Source: Bacteroidota bacterium
Lineage (GTDB): Bacteria; Bacteroidota; Ignavibacteria; Tepidaquicellales; Tepidaquicellaceae
DNA length: 36,237 bases
Assembly: GCA_018266895.1 (NCBI GenBank)
Contig: JAFDZQ010000011.1
Span: 1-36,237, forward strand
Reading direction: 5' to 3'
Shown piece by piece: positions 8,483-16,023 of the stretch. The translations under genes were made by a program, and so were the position numbers. The stretch's first letter is position 1. The number at the start of each line of letters is the position of its first letter. Under the pieces are notes generated by a model. The model was not told where the DNA came from and ran no database searches. It saw nothing but the letters and a program-made list of their open reading frames with translations.

Positions 8483-9544
8483 TTATGCAATTGTAATTTC
8501 ACTGTCCAGATATACATCCTGAATGAGATTCAGAAGTTCAACACCTTCCTTCATCGGCTTCTGAAAAGCTTTCCTTCCCGAAATCAGACCCATACCGCCG
8601 GCTCTCTTGTTTATAACTGCCGTCTTTACCGCTTCCTGAATATCAGACTCGCTCTTTCCCGTTGACGCTCCGCCGGAATTTATGAGTCCTGCCCTGCCCA
8701 TGTAACAGTTAGCCACCTGATACCGCGTAAGTTCTATGGGATTATCAGTTGTAAGTTTATCGTATACGTTTTTATGTGTCTTGCCGAATTTCAGTGCGTT
8801 GTATCCGCCGTTATTCTCAGGAAGCTTCTGCTTTATAATGTCTGCTTCGATCGTAACTCCGAGATGATTCGCCTGTCCTGTCAGATCTGCGGATACATGA
8901 TAGTCCCTGTCCCCTTTCACATTGAAAGCCGGATTTCTCAGATAACACCAGAGTATTGTTACCAGACCGAGTTCGTGAGCGTATTCAAATGCTTCAGAGA
9001 CTTCCTGAAGCTGTCTACCTGATTCATCCGAACCGAAATAAATTGTAGCTCCGACTGCAACCGCTCCCATGTCAAACGCCTGATCAATTCCCGCGAACAT
9101 GATCTGATCATATTTATTGGGGTAAGAGAGAAACTCATTATGATTTATTTTAAGAATGAACGGAATCTTGTGTGCGTATTTTCTTGAAACTGAGCCCAAC
9201 ACTCCGAGAGTTGAAGCTACTGCATTGCATCCGCCTTCTATCGCAAGCTTTACAATATTTTCCGGATCGAAATATGCGGGATTCGGAGCAAATGACGCTC
9301 CGGCTGAATGCTCGATTCCCTGGTCAACAGGCAGAATTGATACATAACCGGTTTTAGATAATCTCCCTGTGTTATAGATCGTCTGCATGTTTCTCAGTAC
9401 ATTAGGAGTCCTGTCAGAATCTTTCCAGACCCTGTCAATAAAATCACTTCCCGGAAGATGCAGCATATTTTTTGGAATGCCTTTTGCTTTATAAGTGAGT
9501 AAAGATTCATTTTCTTTACCAAGTAAATCCTTAATCTTTTTCAT
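8483..9544 (-). CDS. fbaB: Class I fructose-bisphosphate aldolase (FbaB/DhnA type)
   Basis: A 353-residue Schiff-base aldolase for glycolysis/gluconeogenesis, splitting or forming fructose 1,6-bisphosphate. It resembles E. coli FbaB closely and at the same length: [23 protein letters not shown], the [20 protein letters not shown] segment with the likely Schiff-base lysine in [19 protein letters not shown], the phosphate-binding [16 protein letters not shown] and a nearly identical end ([12 protein letters not shown]). It is metal-independent by family knowledge and cytoplasmic. It lies 8 bases after ygfZ on the same strand, suggesting co-transcription. High certainty. Confidence 0.95.
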   Translation of the reverse strand: MKKIKDLLGKENESLLTYKAKGIPKNMLHLPGSDFIDRVWKDSDRTPNVLRNMQTIYNTGRLSKTGYVSILPVDQGIEHSAGASFAPNPAYFDPENIVKLAIEGGCNAVASTLGVLGSVSRKYAHKIPFILKINHNEFLSYPNKYDQIMFAGIDQAFDMGAVAVGATIYFGSDESGRQLQEVSEAFEYAHELGLVTILWCYLRNPAFNVKGDRDYHVSADLTGQANHLGVTIEADIIKQKLPENNGGYNALKFGKTHKNVYDKLTTDNPIELTRYQVANCYMGRAGLINSGGASTGKSESDIQEAVKTAVINKRAGGMGLISGRKAFQKPMKEGVELLNLIQDVYLDSEITIA

Positions 9545-9552
9545 AAAAATGA

Positions 9553-10452
9553 TTAATTTATTTTTGAAATGTTTAGTTTTATTTTTCCGTTTTTATTTTC
9601 CGCAGTATATGGTTTTTCAAAATCGAGATTCGTGCTTCTTATGAATCCGAGAGAAAGAAATTTATTATTCAATTCAGCAACGCTGGAAATAAAGCCGCAT
9701 TCGGAATTCTGATCGTCTAAAATTTTATCTTCTCTGTAAACCTGACCATCAGGAATAATTTTTACCATCTGCTTCGGTATTTTACTCTGTGAATCAAGTC
9801 TTGCTATGACTTCCTGTCCTATGTAACAGCCTTTCTTAAACGAAATATATTTTTCAAGACCGCATTCAACGGGATTTATGTTCTCGTTAAACTCATTGGC
9901 TCCTTCAGGTATTCCCGCTTCTATTCGGAAATAATTATATCCGGAAGGACTCATTATATGATTTTCTTTTAATATTGAACTGTATTTATCAAGATTTTCT
10001 GAACTGCATAAAAGATTCAATGATCTAACCATAAAATCATCGGAAAATAAATAATCTTCGTTATTCAGTGCAGTCACTTTGCCTTTTGTTAATTCACTCT
10101 GAAAAAGTTCTCGTGATAATTTGTCAGGTTCTTCGGTAAACAAAGAAATCATACGGAAATTTTTATCAGACTTTTGAAGAGAAACATCATCCATTATAAT
10201 GTATTTTTCGAGATGCGATATGACTTTATCCTCAAAGCCTTCTGAAGTGAATATCATTACATCATTGCCTGAACTGACAACATTTATCAGATCAATTATT
10301 CTTCCTTTGTCAGTAGTCAGAACTGTTTTCCGGAATTCATCTTTACCGAATTTTCTGAGGTCATTTGTTGACATCCTGTTCAGAAAATCTATAGATTCCG
10401 AACCTTTGGCAATTACTAAACCGGTATTTTTTATGAAATATTTTAAGGGCAA
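9553..10452 (-). CDS. ygfZ: YgfZ/GcvT-like folate-binding protein (Fe-S maintenance)
   Basis: A 299-residue protein of the GcvT-like YgfZ family, which uses a tetrahydrofolate-binding fold to support iron-sulfur cluster enzymes. The signature [12 protein letters not shown] near residue 215 is present, preceded by [20 protein letters not shown]. The start is TTG at 10450-10452: the preceding codon is the TAA of the upstream small gene and the next in-frame ATG is 27 residues further in, inside the fold. This direct stop/start abutment implies translational coupling to the small membrane protein. A helper of Fe-S enzymes fits a genome rich in ferredoxin-linked oxidoreductases. Confidence 0.88.
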   Translation of the reverse strand: MPLKYFIKNTGLVIAKGSESIDFLNRMSTNDLRKFGKDEFRKTVLTTDKGRIIDLINVVSSGNDVMIFTSEGFEDKVISHLEKYIIMDDVSLQKSDKNFRMISLFTEEPDKLSRELFQSELTKGKVTALNNEDYLFSDDFMVRSLNLLCSSENLDKYSSILKENHIMSPSGYNYFRIEAGIPEGANEFNENINPVECGLEKYISFKKGCYIGQEVIARLDSQSKIPKQMVKIIPDGQVYREDKILDDQNSECGFISSVAELNNKFLSLGFIRSTNLDFEKPYTAENKNGKIKLNISKIN

Positions 10453-10659
10453 TTATAAGAAATATTTAACTATTACAATATAAACGGAGAATGAAACTGT
10501 AAATAATGTTAACAAAAGCAGCATTATAAATAATACCAGATCCGTTTCCCTCTTATTTCTGAAATAAAGATCTTTTATAAAAGATCGTCTGTCGCTGATA
10601 TTAACTGACGAAGGATCTTCAGGAAAATGCGAATCCGGATTATTATTTACAGTACTCAT
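10453..10659 (-). CDS. Small single-pass membrane protein (68 aa), coupled to ygfZ
   Basis: A 68-residue protein with a polar N-terminal half (NNNPDSHFPEDPSSVNISD, then basic RRSFIKDLYFRNKRETD) and one strong membrane segment at about 42-65 (LVLFIMLLLLTLFTVSFSVY). The positive charges before the segment place the N-terminus inside. The ATG is clean, and its TAA directly precedes the TTG start of ygfZ, which argues that it is a real gene at the head of the minus-strand operon. I recognise no family and cannot assign a function. Confidence 0.65.
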   Translation of the reverse strand: MSTVNNNPDSHFPEDPSSVNISDRRSFIKDLYFRNKRETDLVLFIMLLLLTLFTVSFSVYIVIVKYFL

Positions 10660-10776
10660 TATATAAATATAATCATTAAAGACTACAGATTAAATGAATG
10701 AATTCATTAAATTTGTGAAAATAAGCATTGCCGTCAGATCTATTAAAAGAATGTATAAAAACATCTGAACATTTTT

Positions 10777-10853
10777 AAACGCAGAGAAGTAGAGTCACAG
10801 AGATTTTCGTTTTCAATGTAAATTTCCTCTGTGTCTCGGCGTCTCTGCGTTTA
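10777..10853. repeat. Palindromic repeat (CGCAGAGA/CACAGAG family)
   Basis: The left arm AAACGCAGAGAAGTAGAGTC, continuing ACAGAG, pairs with a right arm reading CTCTGTGTCTCGGCGTCTCT, then GCGTTT. About 21 of 26 positions pair around a roughly 20-base AT-rich loop. This wording matches intergenic repeats widespread in Bacteroidota, cyanobacteria and other environmental genomes (from memory). Noncoding; it probably spreads as a REP/MITE-like unit. Confidence 0.75.
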
Positions 10854-10936
10854 ATTTTATGGTATTTAACTCTAATTCGTGAAAAGCTCTTTTAAAGTAA
10901 GCGGCTGATCAAATTTTGTGTAAAACATATTGAATC

Positions 10937-10952
10937 TTTTGGACGTATGCGG
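10937..10952 (+). repeat. Dispersed intergenic motif, copy 3 (CTTTTGGACGTATGCG)
   Basis: Matches TTTTGGACG of the other copies, then TATGCGG in place of GATATGG. Intergenic, plus orientation. See copies near 10, 2010 and 36124. Confidence 0.4.
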
Positions 10953-11210
10953 GAAATAAATTTCATCTTTTATATTCTAAATCCCTTGAAAAGAAAATTC
11001 ATTTCAATGCAGGTTTTAACAAATTATCCGCCGGTTAAGAAATTTTCAAATAATATTATTTCTAAAAACAGGAAAACTTTTCTTTGACATAACGGCATAT
11101 TATACTTATTTTATTTCTTAAAAATAAATTTAACCAAAAAATTAAAAACTGAATTGAAAATGAAAATGTCTTTTTATAAATTTACAAAAATTAATGTGAA
11201 AGGAGCAAAC

Positions 11211-11615
11211 ATGAAATACTTATCAATACTCTTCTTTTTATTTGTTTTGACTATTTATTCGGGCTGCGGAAGTGATTCGACCGGTGGAAACGGCGGTATC
11301 GGACCTGGAGGCGGCGGAGGTGGTACGGTTACTTTCACAATGCAAGGTCAGGCAAACGGAGCAAATTACAATTTCTATTTTAAACCAAGCGTTGATGTAA
11401 AAGTATCAAGAATAATTGCAAATTTACCTGCACAGCCGTATGCTGATACTATTACAAATACGAACACTGCATATGTATTCAGCAAAGACAGTTCTTACAC
11501 TTGGTATGAATATCAGGGAATCACAACCGGTCAGGCCTGGAATTTTGTTTTCACGGGAAATATTGTAAGCGACGGCAGTGCATATACTTCAACAGCAAAT
11601 TTCACTGTTCCATAG
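11211..11615 (+). CDS. Putative lipoprotein with Gly-rich linker
   Basis: I start this gene at ATG 11211 rather than the upstream in-frame ATG at 11154: AAAGGAG lies 5-11 bases before it, and the protein then begins with a proper signal peptide (MKYLSILFFLFVLTIYSGC). The Cys at residue 19 is the likely lipidated residue; Tyr at -3 is a non-ideal lipobox. A Gly-rich linker (GGNGGIGPGGGGGG) follows, then an all-beta-looking domain of about 95 residues with many Thr/Tyr/Asn. Family not recognised. It is followed 55 bases on by an outer-membrane barrel gene, with which it probably shares a transcript ending at 12324-12356. Confidence 0.72.
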   Translation: MKYLSILFFLFVLTIYSGCGSDSTGGNGGIGPGGGGGGTVTFTMQGQANGANYNFYFKPSVDVKVSRIIANLPAQPYADTITNTNTAYVFSKDSSYTWYEYQGITTGQAWNFVFTGNIVSDGSAYTSTANFTVP

Positions 11616-11670
11616 TCAGTATAAAGATTTTTTACTTCAATTATTTATTAACTTAAAGAAAAAAACAAAA

Positions 11671-12297
11671 ATGAAAATTCTAAAAGCTGCTTTAATAATT
11701 ACCATCTTCACACTTTTTACAGGTAATGTTTTTGCGCAACGCATAATGCTCGGACCAAGAGTTACAGGAAATTACAATACTTTTAATCAGAAAAATCTAA
11801 CTGTATCATATAATGGAATTGGCATAGGCGCAGGCGGACAACTTGATATTTTGTTCAACAGGACAATTGGAATAATGGTTAATGTGAATGCATTTGATAT
11901 GAAGAATATTTCAAATTCAACTACGACAAATAATACAACTACGGATTTTGATTATACTTTATCATATGCTACAATAGAACCGATGTTCCAGGCAAATTTC
12001 AGCGGATTTTTCATGACAGCCGGACCTTCGGTCGGAATTAAATTAGCGGGAAGCGGAGAAAGAACAATTTCTACAACAGGTCAAACTCCACAAGTAACAC
12101 CGCTTACTCCTGCTTTCAAATCAACAGTATTTGGAATTACACTCGGGACTGGTTACAATATCAGAGTTTCTCCTGATATGGCTATAGGTACTGATTTTAT
12201 GGTAAATATTCCTTTGTCCGATACATTCGATGCTCCGGGTACAAAGAATACTATTTTATCACTTAAACTGGGTGCATCACTGAAGTTTAGAATTTAA
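11671..12297 (+). CDS. Outer-membrane beta-barrel protein (PorT-like fold)
   Basis: A 208-residue protein from ATG 11671. The longer open frame from 11578 overlaps the lipoprotein and would bury the signal peptide, so I reject that start. The signal peptide is MKILKAALIITIFTLFTGNVFAQ, cleaved after AxA-like VFA/Q. The rest alternates polar and hydrophobic residues in about eight strands (IGIGAGGQLDILFN, IGIMVNVNAFDM, MTAGPSVGIKL, FGITLGTGYNI and others) and ends in a strand LSLKLGASLKFRI, typical of small 8-stranded barrels in Bacteroidota. Function unknown. Co-oriented with the lipoprotein; terminator directly downstream. Confidence 0.8.
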   Translation: MKILKAALIITIFTLFTGNVFAQRIMLGPRVTGNYNTFNQKNLTVSYNGIGIGAGGQLDILFNRTIGIMVNVNAFDMKNISNSTTTNNTTTDFDYTLSYATIEPMFQANFSGFFMTAGPSVGIKLAGSGERTISTTGQTPQVTPLTPAFKSTVFGITLGTGYNIRVSPDMAIGTDFMVNIPLSDTFDAPGTKNTILSLKLGASLKFRI

Positions 12298-12323
12298 TTT
12301 TTTAAACATATATTTGTTTTCTC

Positions 12324-12356
12324 AGCCGGCAGGTAAATTTCCTGCCGGCTTTTTTT
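12324..12356 (+). terminator. Rho-independent terminator after the barrel gene
   Basis: A perfect 10-bp stem AGCCGGCAGG / CCTGCCGGCT with a 7-base AT loop, followed by seven T. Very strong. It ends the lipoprotein/barrel transcript 27 bases after its stop. Confidence 0.95.
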
Positions 12357-12429
12357 ATGTCCCTGTTGAAATTCAGAAAGAATTAGCTTAATTTATTTTA
12401 GTAAATTTCATAATCTAAATTATACCATT

Positions 12430-13182
12430 ATGAATTATCCAAACAGAGTTATAAAAAAAGGAGAAAAGGATAAAAAAGTCATCAAAGCGGTTCAGGAGAA
12501 ACTTAACGATGCAGGATGCGGTCCGTTAGATGTCGACGGTGATTTCGGGAATAAAACTTTCAATGCCGTAAAATTATTTCAGGCAAGAAGCCTTGATGAA
12601 AACGGAAACGCTCTTATTGTTGACGGGAAAATTGGACCGATCACCTGGGCTGTTTTATTCGGCGAAAATACAGTACCTGTAATAAACGAAACAGATAATG
12701 ATCTGCTTTCAGGAGTCGTTAAAAAAGCAAAAAGCCAGACGGGAGTCCTCGAAGATCCCATCGGCAGCAACAGCGGTCCCGAAGTTGATGAATATCTTGC
12801 AAGCGTCGGGCTGGATCCGGGATATTTCTGGTGCATGGCTTTTGTTTACTGGTGTTTTGATAAAGCAGCGAAACAACTGGGAGTTACAAACCCTGCGATA
12901 AAAACTGCAGGCGTGATAGACCACTGGAACAGAACCAAAGGTAAGAGAATAACTTCGAGTGATGCTGTCAATAATCCTTCTAAAGTCAGACCCGGTCAGA
13001 TATTCATAATGAGCTACGGCGGAGGAACCGGTCATACCGGTATTGTTGAAAGCGTCAGCGGAGGATTTATAAATACTGTCGAAGGCAATACAAATGAAGC
13101 AGGCAGCAGGAACGGGATCGGTGTTTTTAAAAGACAAAGGAAGATCAATTCTATTAATAAAGGATTTATTGAGTATAAATGA
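12430..13182 (+). CDS. Peptidoglycan-binding domain plus CHAP peptidase
   Basis: A 250-residue two-domain cell-wall enzyme. Residues ~14-78 form a PG_binding_1 domain (KAVQEKLNDAGCG, VDGDFGNKTFNAVKLFQ, VDGKIGPITWAVLFG). Residues ~92-240 form a CHAP-type amidase/endopeptidase: Cys135 in GYFWCMAFVYW, His202 in GGTGHTGIVE and an acidic/amide residue in VEGNTNE (Glu218/Asn220) make the expected Cys-His-Glu/Asn set. No signal peptide or membrane anchor is visible, so it resembles endolysins or enzymes exported in other ways. No phage genes surround it. It is preceded by a terminator and followed about 95 bases later by the YHS gene. Confidence 0.87.
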   Translation: MNYPNRVIKKGEKDKKVIKAVQEKLNDAGCGPLDVDGDFGNKTFNAVKLFQARSLDENGNALIVDGKIGPITWAVLFGENTVPVINETDNDLLSGVVKKAKSQTGVLEDPIGSNSGPEVDEYLASVGLDPGYFWCMAFVYWCFDKAAKQLGVTNPAIKTAGVIDHWNRTKGKRITSSDAVNNPSKVRPGQIFIMSYGGGTGHTGIVESVSGGFINTVEGNTNEAGSRNGIGVFKRQRKINSINKGFIEYK

Positions 13183-13276
13183 TTTTGAATTTTTATTAAG
13201 GAAATCCGGTTCTATTTTACATTCAGATAATCTGATAATAAAATAATACTAAATTACGAAAGGAAACTAAAGTTAC

Positions 13277-13696
13277 ATGAAATCTTTTTCATTACTCGCA
13301 ATTCTTATAACAATATGCCTTCTAAATATCAGCAATGCTGCTTTCTCTAAAGGAAATCCGGTTTTATCAGACAGTAATTTTATCGAACAATCCGATCCCT
13401 CTGTTGCTGCAGAGTATTGTCCTGTAAGCGGAGAGAAGATCGAAGGCAGCGGAGTTGCGTTTACATATCTTGACACAAAAGTAAAATTCTGCTGCGAGGG
13501 TTGCGAGAAATCATTCAAAAAAAATCCGGCAAAATATCTTAAGTCAGGTGTAATTGATCCTGTTTGCGGAATGAGCGAAACAAATTCCGATATCACTTCT
13601 GTAAATGACGGGGTAAAATATTATTTCTGCAGTGAATCCTGCAAAAAGAAATTCGAAAAAGATCCGTCCAAAGTATTGGAAAAATACAATAACTAA
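13277..13696 (+). CDS. Exported protein with two tandem YHS/TRASH-type metal-binding domains
   Basis: A 139-residue protein with an N-terminal signal peptide (residues ~1-21, ending ISNA/AF), then two small Cys-rich modules. Module 1: Cys48 in EYCPVSGEK and FCCEGCEKSFKKNPAKYL (Cys72, 73, 76). Module 2: Cys97 in DPVCGMSE and YFCSESCKKKFEKDPSKVL (Cys118, 122). The DPVCGM and FCxxxCKxxFxxxP wording is that of YHS domains found in copper-handling P-type ATPases and periplasmic metal proteins. It likely binds Cu, Zn or other soft metals outside the cytoplasm. No copper pump gene lies next to it. AAAGGAA about 16 bases before the ATG is a weak RBS. A terminator follows. Confidence 0.85.
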   Translation: MKSFSLLAILITICLLNISNAAFSKGNPVLSDSNFIEQSDPSVAAEYCPVSGEKIEGSGVAFTYLDTKVKFCCEGCEKSFKKNPAKYLKSGVIDPVCGMSETNSDITSVNDGVKYYFCSESCKKKFEKDPSKVLEKYNN

Positions 13697-13721
13697 GTTT
13701 TTCGGATAAAAGTAATTTTAT

Positions 13722-13776
13722 AGGATTATACAGATCAGAAATTTTTCATCTGGTTTGTATAATCCTTTCTTATTTT
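13722..13776 (+). terminator. Terminator after the YHS gene
   Basis: AGGATTATACA pairs with TGTATAATCCT; an internal 3x3 mismatch is followed by a further CAGA/TCTG pairing. The stem is followed by TTCTTATTTTT. It starts 26 bases after the YHS stop. Confidence 0.75.
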
Positions 13777-13984
13777 TATTCCGTTTAACAGTTTTTTGGA
13801 TAGTATAAGTTTGATAATCCAAAACGAATCTACCGATTTTTACAATTCCCTGACTTCCCGTCTTTCCGGGATGATGATATTATGGGAAAAAGCGCACAAA
13901 GAGTTTAATTTATAATAATTTACACACTTTTCCGGAAGCGCAAGCACCCTTACCCAACCCGGATCACTTGATTTAACTCCCTTT
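13777..13984. other. Gene-free stretch left of the minisatellite
   Basis: No credible gene. It contains GTTTTTTGGATAGTATAAG near 13790 (only faintly like the dispersed motif) and the GC-richer string ACACTTTTCCGGAAGCGCAAGC at about 13924-13945, with a central TTCCGGAA. I looked here for a continuation of the transposase (an orfB) on the minus strand and did not find one. Confidence 0.4.
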
Positions 13985-14480
13985 TCACATTTTTTCCTGA
14001 CCTGCTCACTTTTTTTCTTGACCTGTTCACTTTTTTTCTTGCCTTGCTCACTTTTTTTCTTGACCTGTTCACTTTTTTTCTTGCCTTGCTCACTTTTTTT
14101 CCTGAACTGTTCACTTTTTTTCTTGACGTGTTCACTTTTTTTCTTGACGTGTTCATTTTTTTTCTTGCCTTGCTCACTTTTTTTCTTGACGTGTTCACTT
14201 TTTTTCTTGACGTGTTCACTTTTTTTCTTGCCTTGCTCACTTCTTTTCTTGACTAGCTCACTTTTTTTCTTGACTAGCTCACTTTTTTTCTTGACCTGTT
14301 CACTTTTTTTCTTACCTTGCTCACTTCTTTTCTTGACTAGCTCACTTTTTTTCTTGACCTGCTCACCTTTTTTCTTGCCTTGTTCACTTTTTTTCTTGAC
14401 CTGTTCACTTTTTTTCTTGACCTGTTCACTTTTTTTCTCTAACTATTCACTTTTTTTCTCTAACTATTCACTTTTTTTCT
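13985..14480. repeat. 21-bp minisatellite, 23 full copies plus a partial
   Basis: From 13985 to 14467 the sequence is 23 consecutive 21-base units with no change of unit length, then a 13-base partial copy to 14480. The consensus on the plus strand is TCAC, seven T, C, then a variable 9-base tail. Tails fall into types: TTGACCTGT, TTGCCTTGC, TTGACGTGT, TTGACTAGC and, in the last two units, TCTAACTAT. Some types recur in order (CCTGT-CCTTGC pairs; CGTGT-CGTGT-CCTTGC triplets at 14111-14173 and 14174-14236), suggesting duplication of blocks of units. Because 21 is divisible by 3, long open frames exist by default: seven-residue CSLFFLT on plus, KKVNRSR on minus. The right end merges into a transposase relic. 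Confidence 0.95.
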
Positions 14481-14678
14481 ATGGCAGAATTGACGGATCC
14501 TGATTTTGTTTCAAAAATAGATGCAGCATTCTCAAAGATCTTTTTCTTCCAGTAATAAATATCGTTCATATGTACTTTAAACTTTCCTGCCACCTTTCTG
14601 ATTTGGTGTATTATTCTCAAGAAGTTCACTGATTATAATAATTTTCTGATCTGAGGTGTAGCGTTTTTTCTCTGACAT
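14468..14678 (-). pseudogene. Frameshifted transposase OrfA-like relic (HTH_Tnp_1 type)
   Basis: From ATG 14676-14678 the minus strand reads MSEKKRYTSDQKIIIISELL, then ENNT. The frame then runs to a stop after a few residues, but another frame continues the same protein: VAGKFKVHMNDIYYWKKKIF, then ENAASIFETKS...SAIEKK and TGA at 14468-14470. The two halves together look like the N-terminal helix-turn-helix of IS3/IS911-type transposases (KRYTxEQKxxIxxELLEN...VAxKxxVHxNxIYxWKKxxFE). An indel at about 14594-14609 breaks the gene. No downstream catalytic ORF is present; instead the 21-bp array begins exactly at its stop codon. The last codons (GAA AAA AAG TGA) match the repeated core of the array. 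Confidence 0.8.
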
Positions 14679-15083
14679 GATGGAATCTTTTATTTTAAAT
14701 TTATTAAAATAATTATTTAGAAATTCCTTTTCCACTTGAAGCATTATACGGCATTATACAAATGCACATATTCTTACACGACTTTTACCCACTAAGAATT
14801 TAAAACTTTTGATAATAATATTTTGTATTTATCAGGTTTCAGAATGTGTTTCCAATTTAGAACAGTAGCTGTAAAGAAGAAATAGTTTTTTATCATCGCA
14901 ATCGTATTAGATATTCAAAAATCGGACTAAATTAATTTCTAACTTCATAACTATCAGGTTTATACTATGCTCTGTTGTGATGACTTACCTGAAGCTTTTG
15001 TTGTGTTGACCAAAAAGTTTGTAATTGAATGTAAGCTTTCAGGAAATTTAATTACCAACAACGGCGGAAGCCCCTCCTGAACC

Positions 15084-15100
15084 GGGGCTGTCTAAAAAGT
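15084..15100. mobile_element. Insertion-sequence terminal-repeat-like relic
   Basis: GGGGCTGTCTAAAAAGT resembles the terminal inverted repeats of some Bacteroidota insertion sequences, which often end GGGGCTGTC...AAAGT (from memory). No matching opposite end and no transposase is visible next to it, so if real it is a solitary scar. Confidence 0.35.
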
Positions 15101-15118
15101 CATTATTACCTAAATGTC

Positions 15119-15159
15119 ATTCCCGCGAATGCCTGCCTCGCGGCAAGGCGGGCGGGAAT
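15119..15159. repeat. GC-rich hairpin repeat (ATTCCCGC...GCGGGAAT)
   Basis: ATTCCCGC pairs with GCGGGAAT and the interior (GCCTGCCTCGCGGCAAGGCG) has further self-complementarity. GC content is far above the surrounding DNA. The wording ATTCCCGC...GCGGGAATCCAG is a widespread dispersed repeat of many bacterial genomes (from memory). Not followed by a T run, so not a standard terminator. Confidence 0.65.
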
Positions 15160-15672
15160 CCAGAATGTTAATCGGCTTTGTGAATATTTTAGAATGAATA
15201 AATAACTGAGTTTCTAAAATATATAGCGTAATTAAATATAATTACAATTGTTTCTTTGAACTTTAAATATTCTGAAGTTAAATGAAAATTTATTTACTAA
15301 AAGAATATCAGGGAAAATCAGAATATACATTAGGTCCAATGAAGAGTTTTCAGTTTATTGAAACTCGCAAAGCCGTACAGGCAAAGCGTTTAGCGATGGT
15401 CATAATTCTTTTTGCGCTTAACAGTCGGGCAAATGAACATCCGAAGATTGATACAGTTAATTAAAAAGAGTATCAGAAAGATCATAAGAAATTATCAAAA
15501 GTGATTTGAGAGAAAGTTCCGGGCTAACTTTGTGCAGAACAAATTCCCTTTTTTATTAAAATGACTTTATATACTTTTACACAGATTAATTTATGTTAAA
15601 CTTTCACATGCTTACACTTAAATACATAAGTTTTCATACTCACCTTTCACACAATCAAACTACATACAGATT

Positions 15673-16023
15673 ATGAGCTCCGAGGGATTAATATTATTTT
15701 TCCTCGTCGGACTTGCAATGGTCGGCGGAGGTATAATTATATCAACTATTCTCGCCCCTTCATCCAAGAATGCCGTTAAAGAAGAAACTTACGAATGCGG
15801 AATTCCGACAGAAGGTGTTTCGTGGGTACAGTTTAAAGTCGGATATTATCTGTTCGCAATCTTATTCCTTATATTCGATGTGGAAACAATTTTTATGGTA
15901 CCGTGGGCAGTTGTAATGAAAGAAATGGGAATGGCAGCATTCATTGAAATTTTAATTTTTCTGATAATAGTTATAACAGGCTTAATATACGCCTGGAAAA
16001 AGAAAGCTCTTATATGGGATTAG
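15673..16023 (+). CDS. nuoA: Complex I subunit NuoA
   Basis: A 116-residue subunit with three membrane helices (about 5-25, 60-80, 85-108). It has the family core [20 protein letters not shown], the conserved loop that contacts the quinone site with NuoH/NuoD, and [16 protein letters not shown]. First gene of an eleven-gene nuo operon; its end overlaps nuoB by 10 bases. Upstream lies a long gene-free region, so the operon promoter should be within about 15465-15672. Confidence 0.96.
   Translation: MSSEGLILFFLVGLAMVGGGIIISTILAPSSKNAVKEETYECGIPTEGVSWVQFKVGYYLFAILFLIFDVETIFMVPWAVVMKEMGMAAFIEILIFLIIVITGLIYAWKKKALIWD

Larger units (their letters stand above)
10660..11210. other. Divergent gene-free region
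   Basis: About 550 bases between the minus-strand operon head and the lipoprotein start. It contains the palindrome at 10777-10853, a degenerate dispersed motif at about 10937-10952, and AT-rich sequence that should hold two divergent promoters. TTGACATAACGGCATATTAT from 11084 resembles a sigma70-like -35, but its -10 partner is uncertain. Confidence 0.5.
14679..15672. other. Gene-free region between transposase relic and nuo operon
   Basis: Nearly 1 kb with no convincing gene. It holds an IS-end-like motif (15084-15100), a GC-rich hairpin (15119-15159) and about 510 bases of AT-rich DNA before nuoA. A 37-codon frame at 14967-15080 (MLCCDDLPEAFVVLTKK...) and a 60-codon frame at 15282-15464 show no recognisable family. 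Probably decayed mobile DNA plus the nuo promoter region; exact promoter boxes are not clear. Confidence 0.5.

Noticed and set aside
11154..11210. Longer N-terminus for the lipoprotein
   Set aside because: It would place 19 residues before a typical signal peptide; the ATG at 11211 has a good AAAGGAG and gives a lipoprotein signal.
11578..11670. Longer N-terminus for the barrel protein
   Set aside because: Overlaps the lipoprotein gene and hides the signal peptide beginning at 11671.
13950..14240. 96-codon minus-strand frame of KKVNTSR-type basic heptads
   Set aside because: Starts at GTG in mid-array and is bounded upstream by TAG stops in the ACTAGC units; no sign of selection for a protein. 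Left as a remote possibility in the findings.
13985..14480. CRISPR array
   Set aside because: Units are contiguous 21-mers with point variants, no unique spacers of 30-40 bases and no cas genes.
14018..14503. 161-codon plus-strand frame made of CSLFFLT/P heptads
   Set aside because: It exists because the 21-bp repeat keeps frame; TTG start inside the array, no ribosome binding site, low-complexity product. Treated as a by-product of the minisatellite.
14967..15080. 37-codon frame ending at the IS-like motif
   Set aside because: Could be the tail of a decayed IS gene, but I recognise no family and there is no upstream continuation; not supported.
15282..15464. 60-codon plus-strand frame upstream of nuoA
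   Set aside because: No recognisable domain, no operon link, ends 200 bases before nuoA; likely chance or a decayed fragment.
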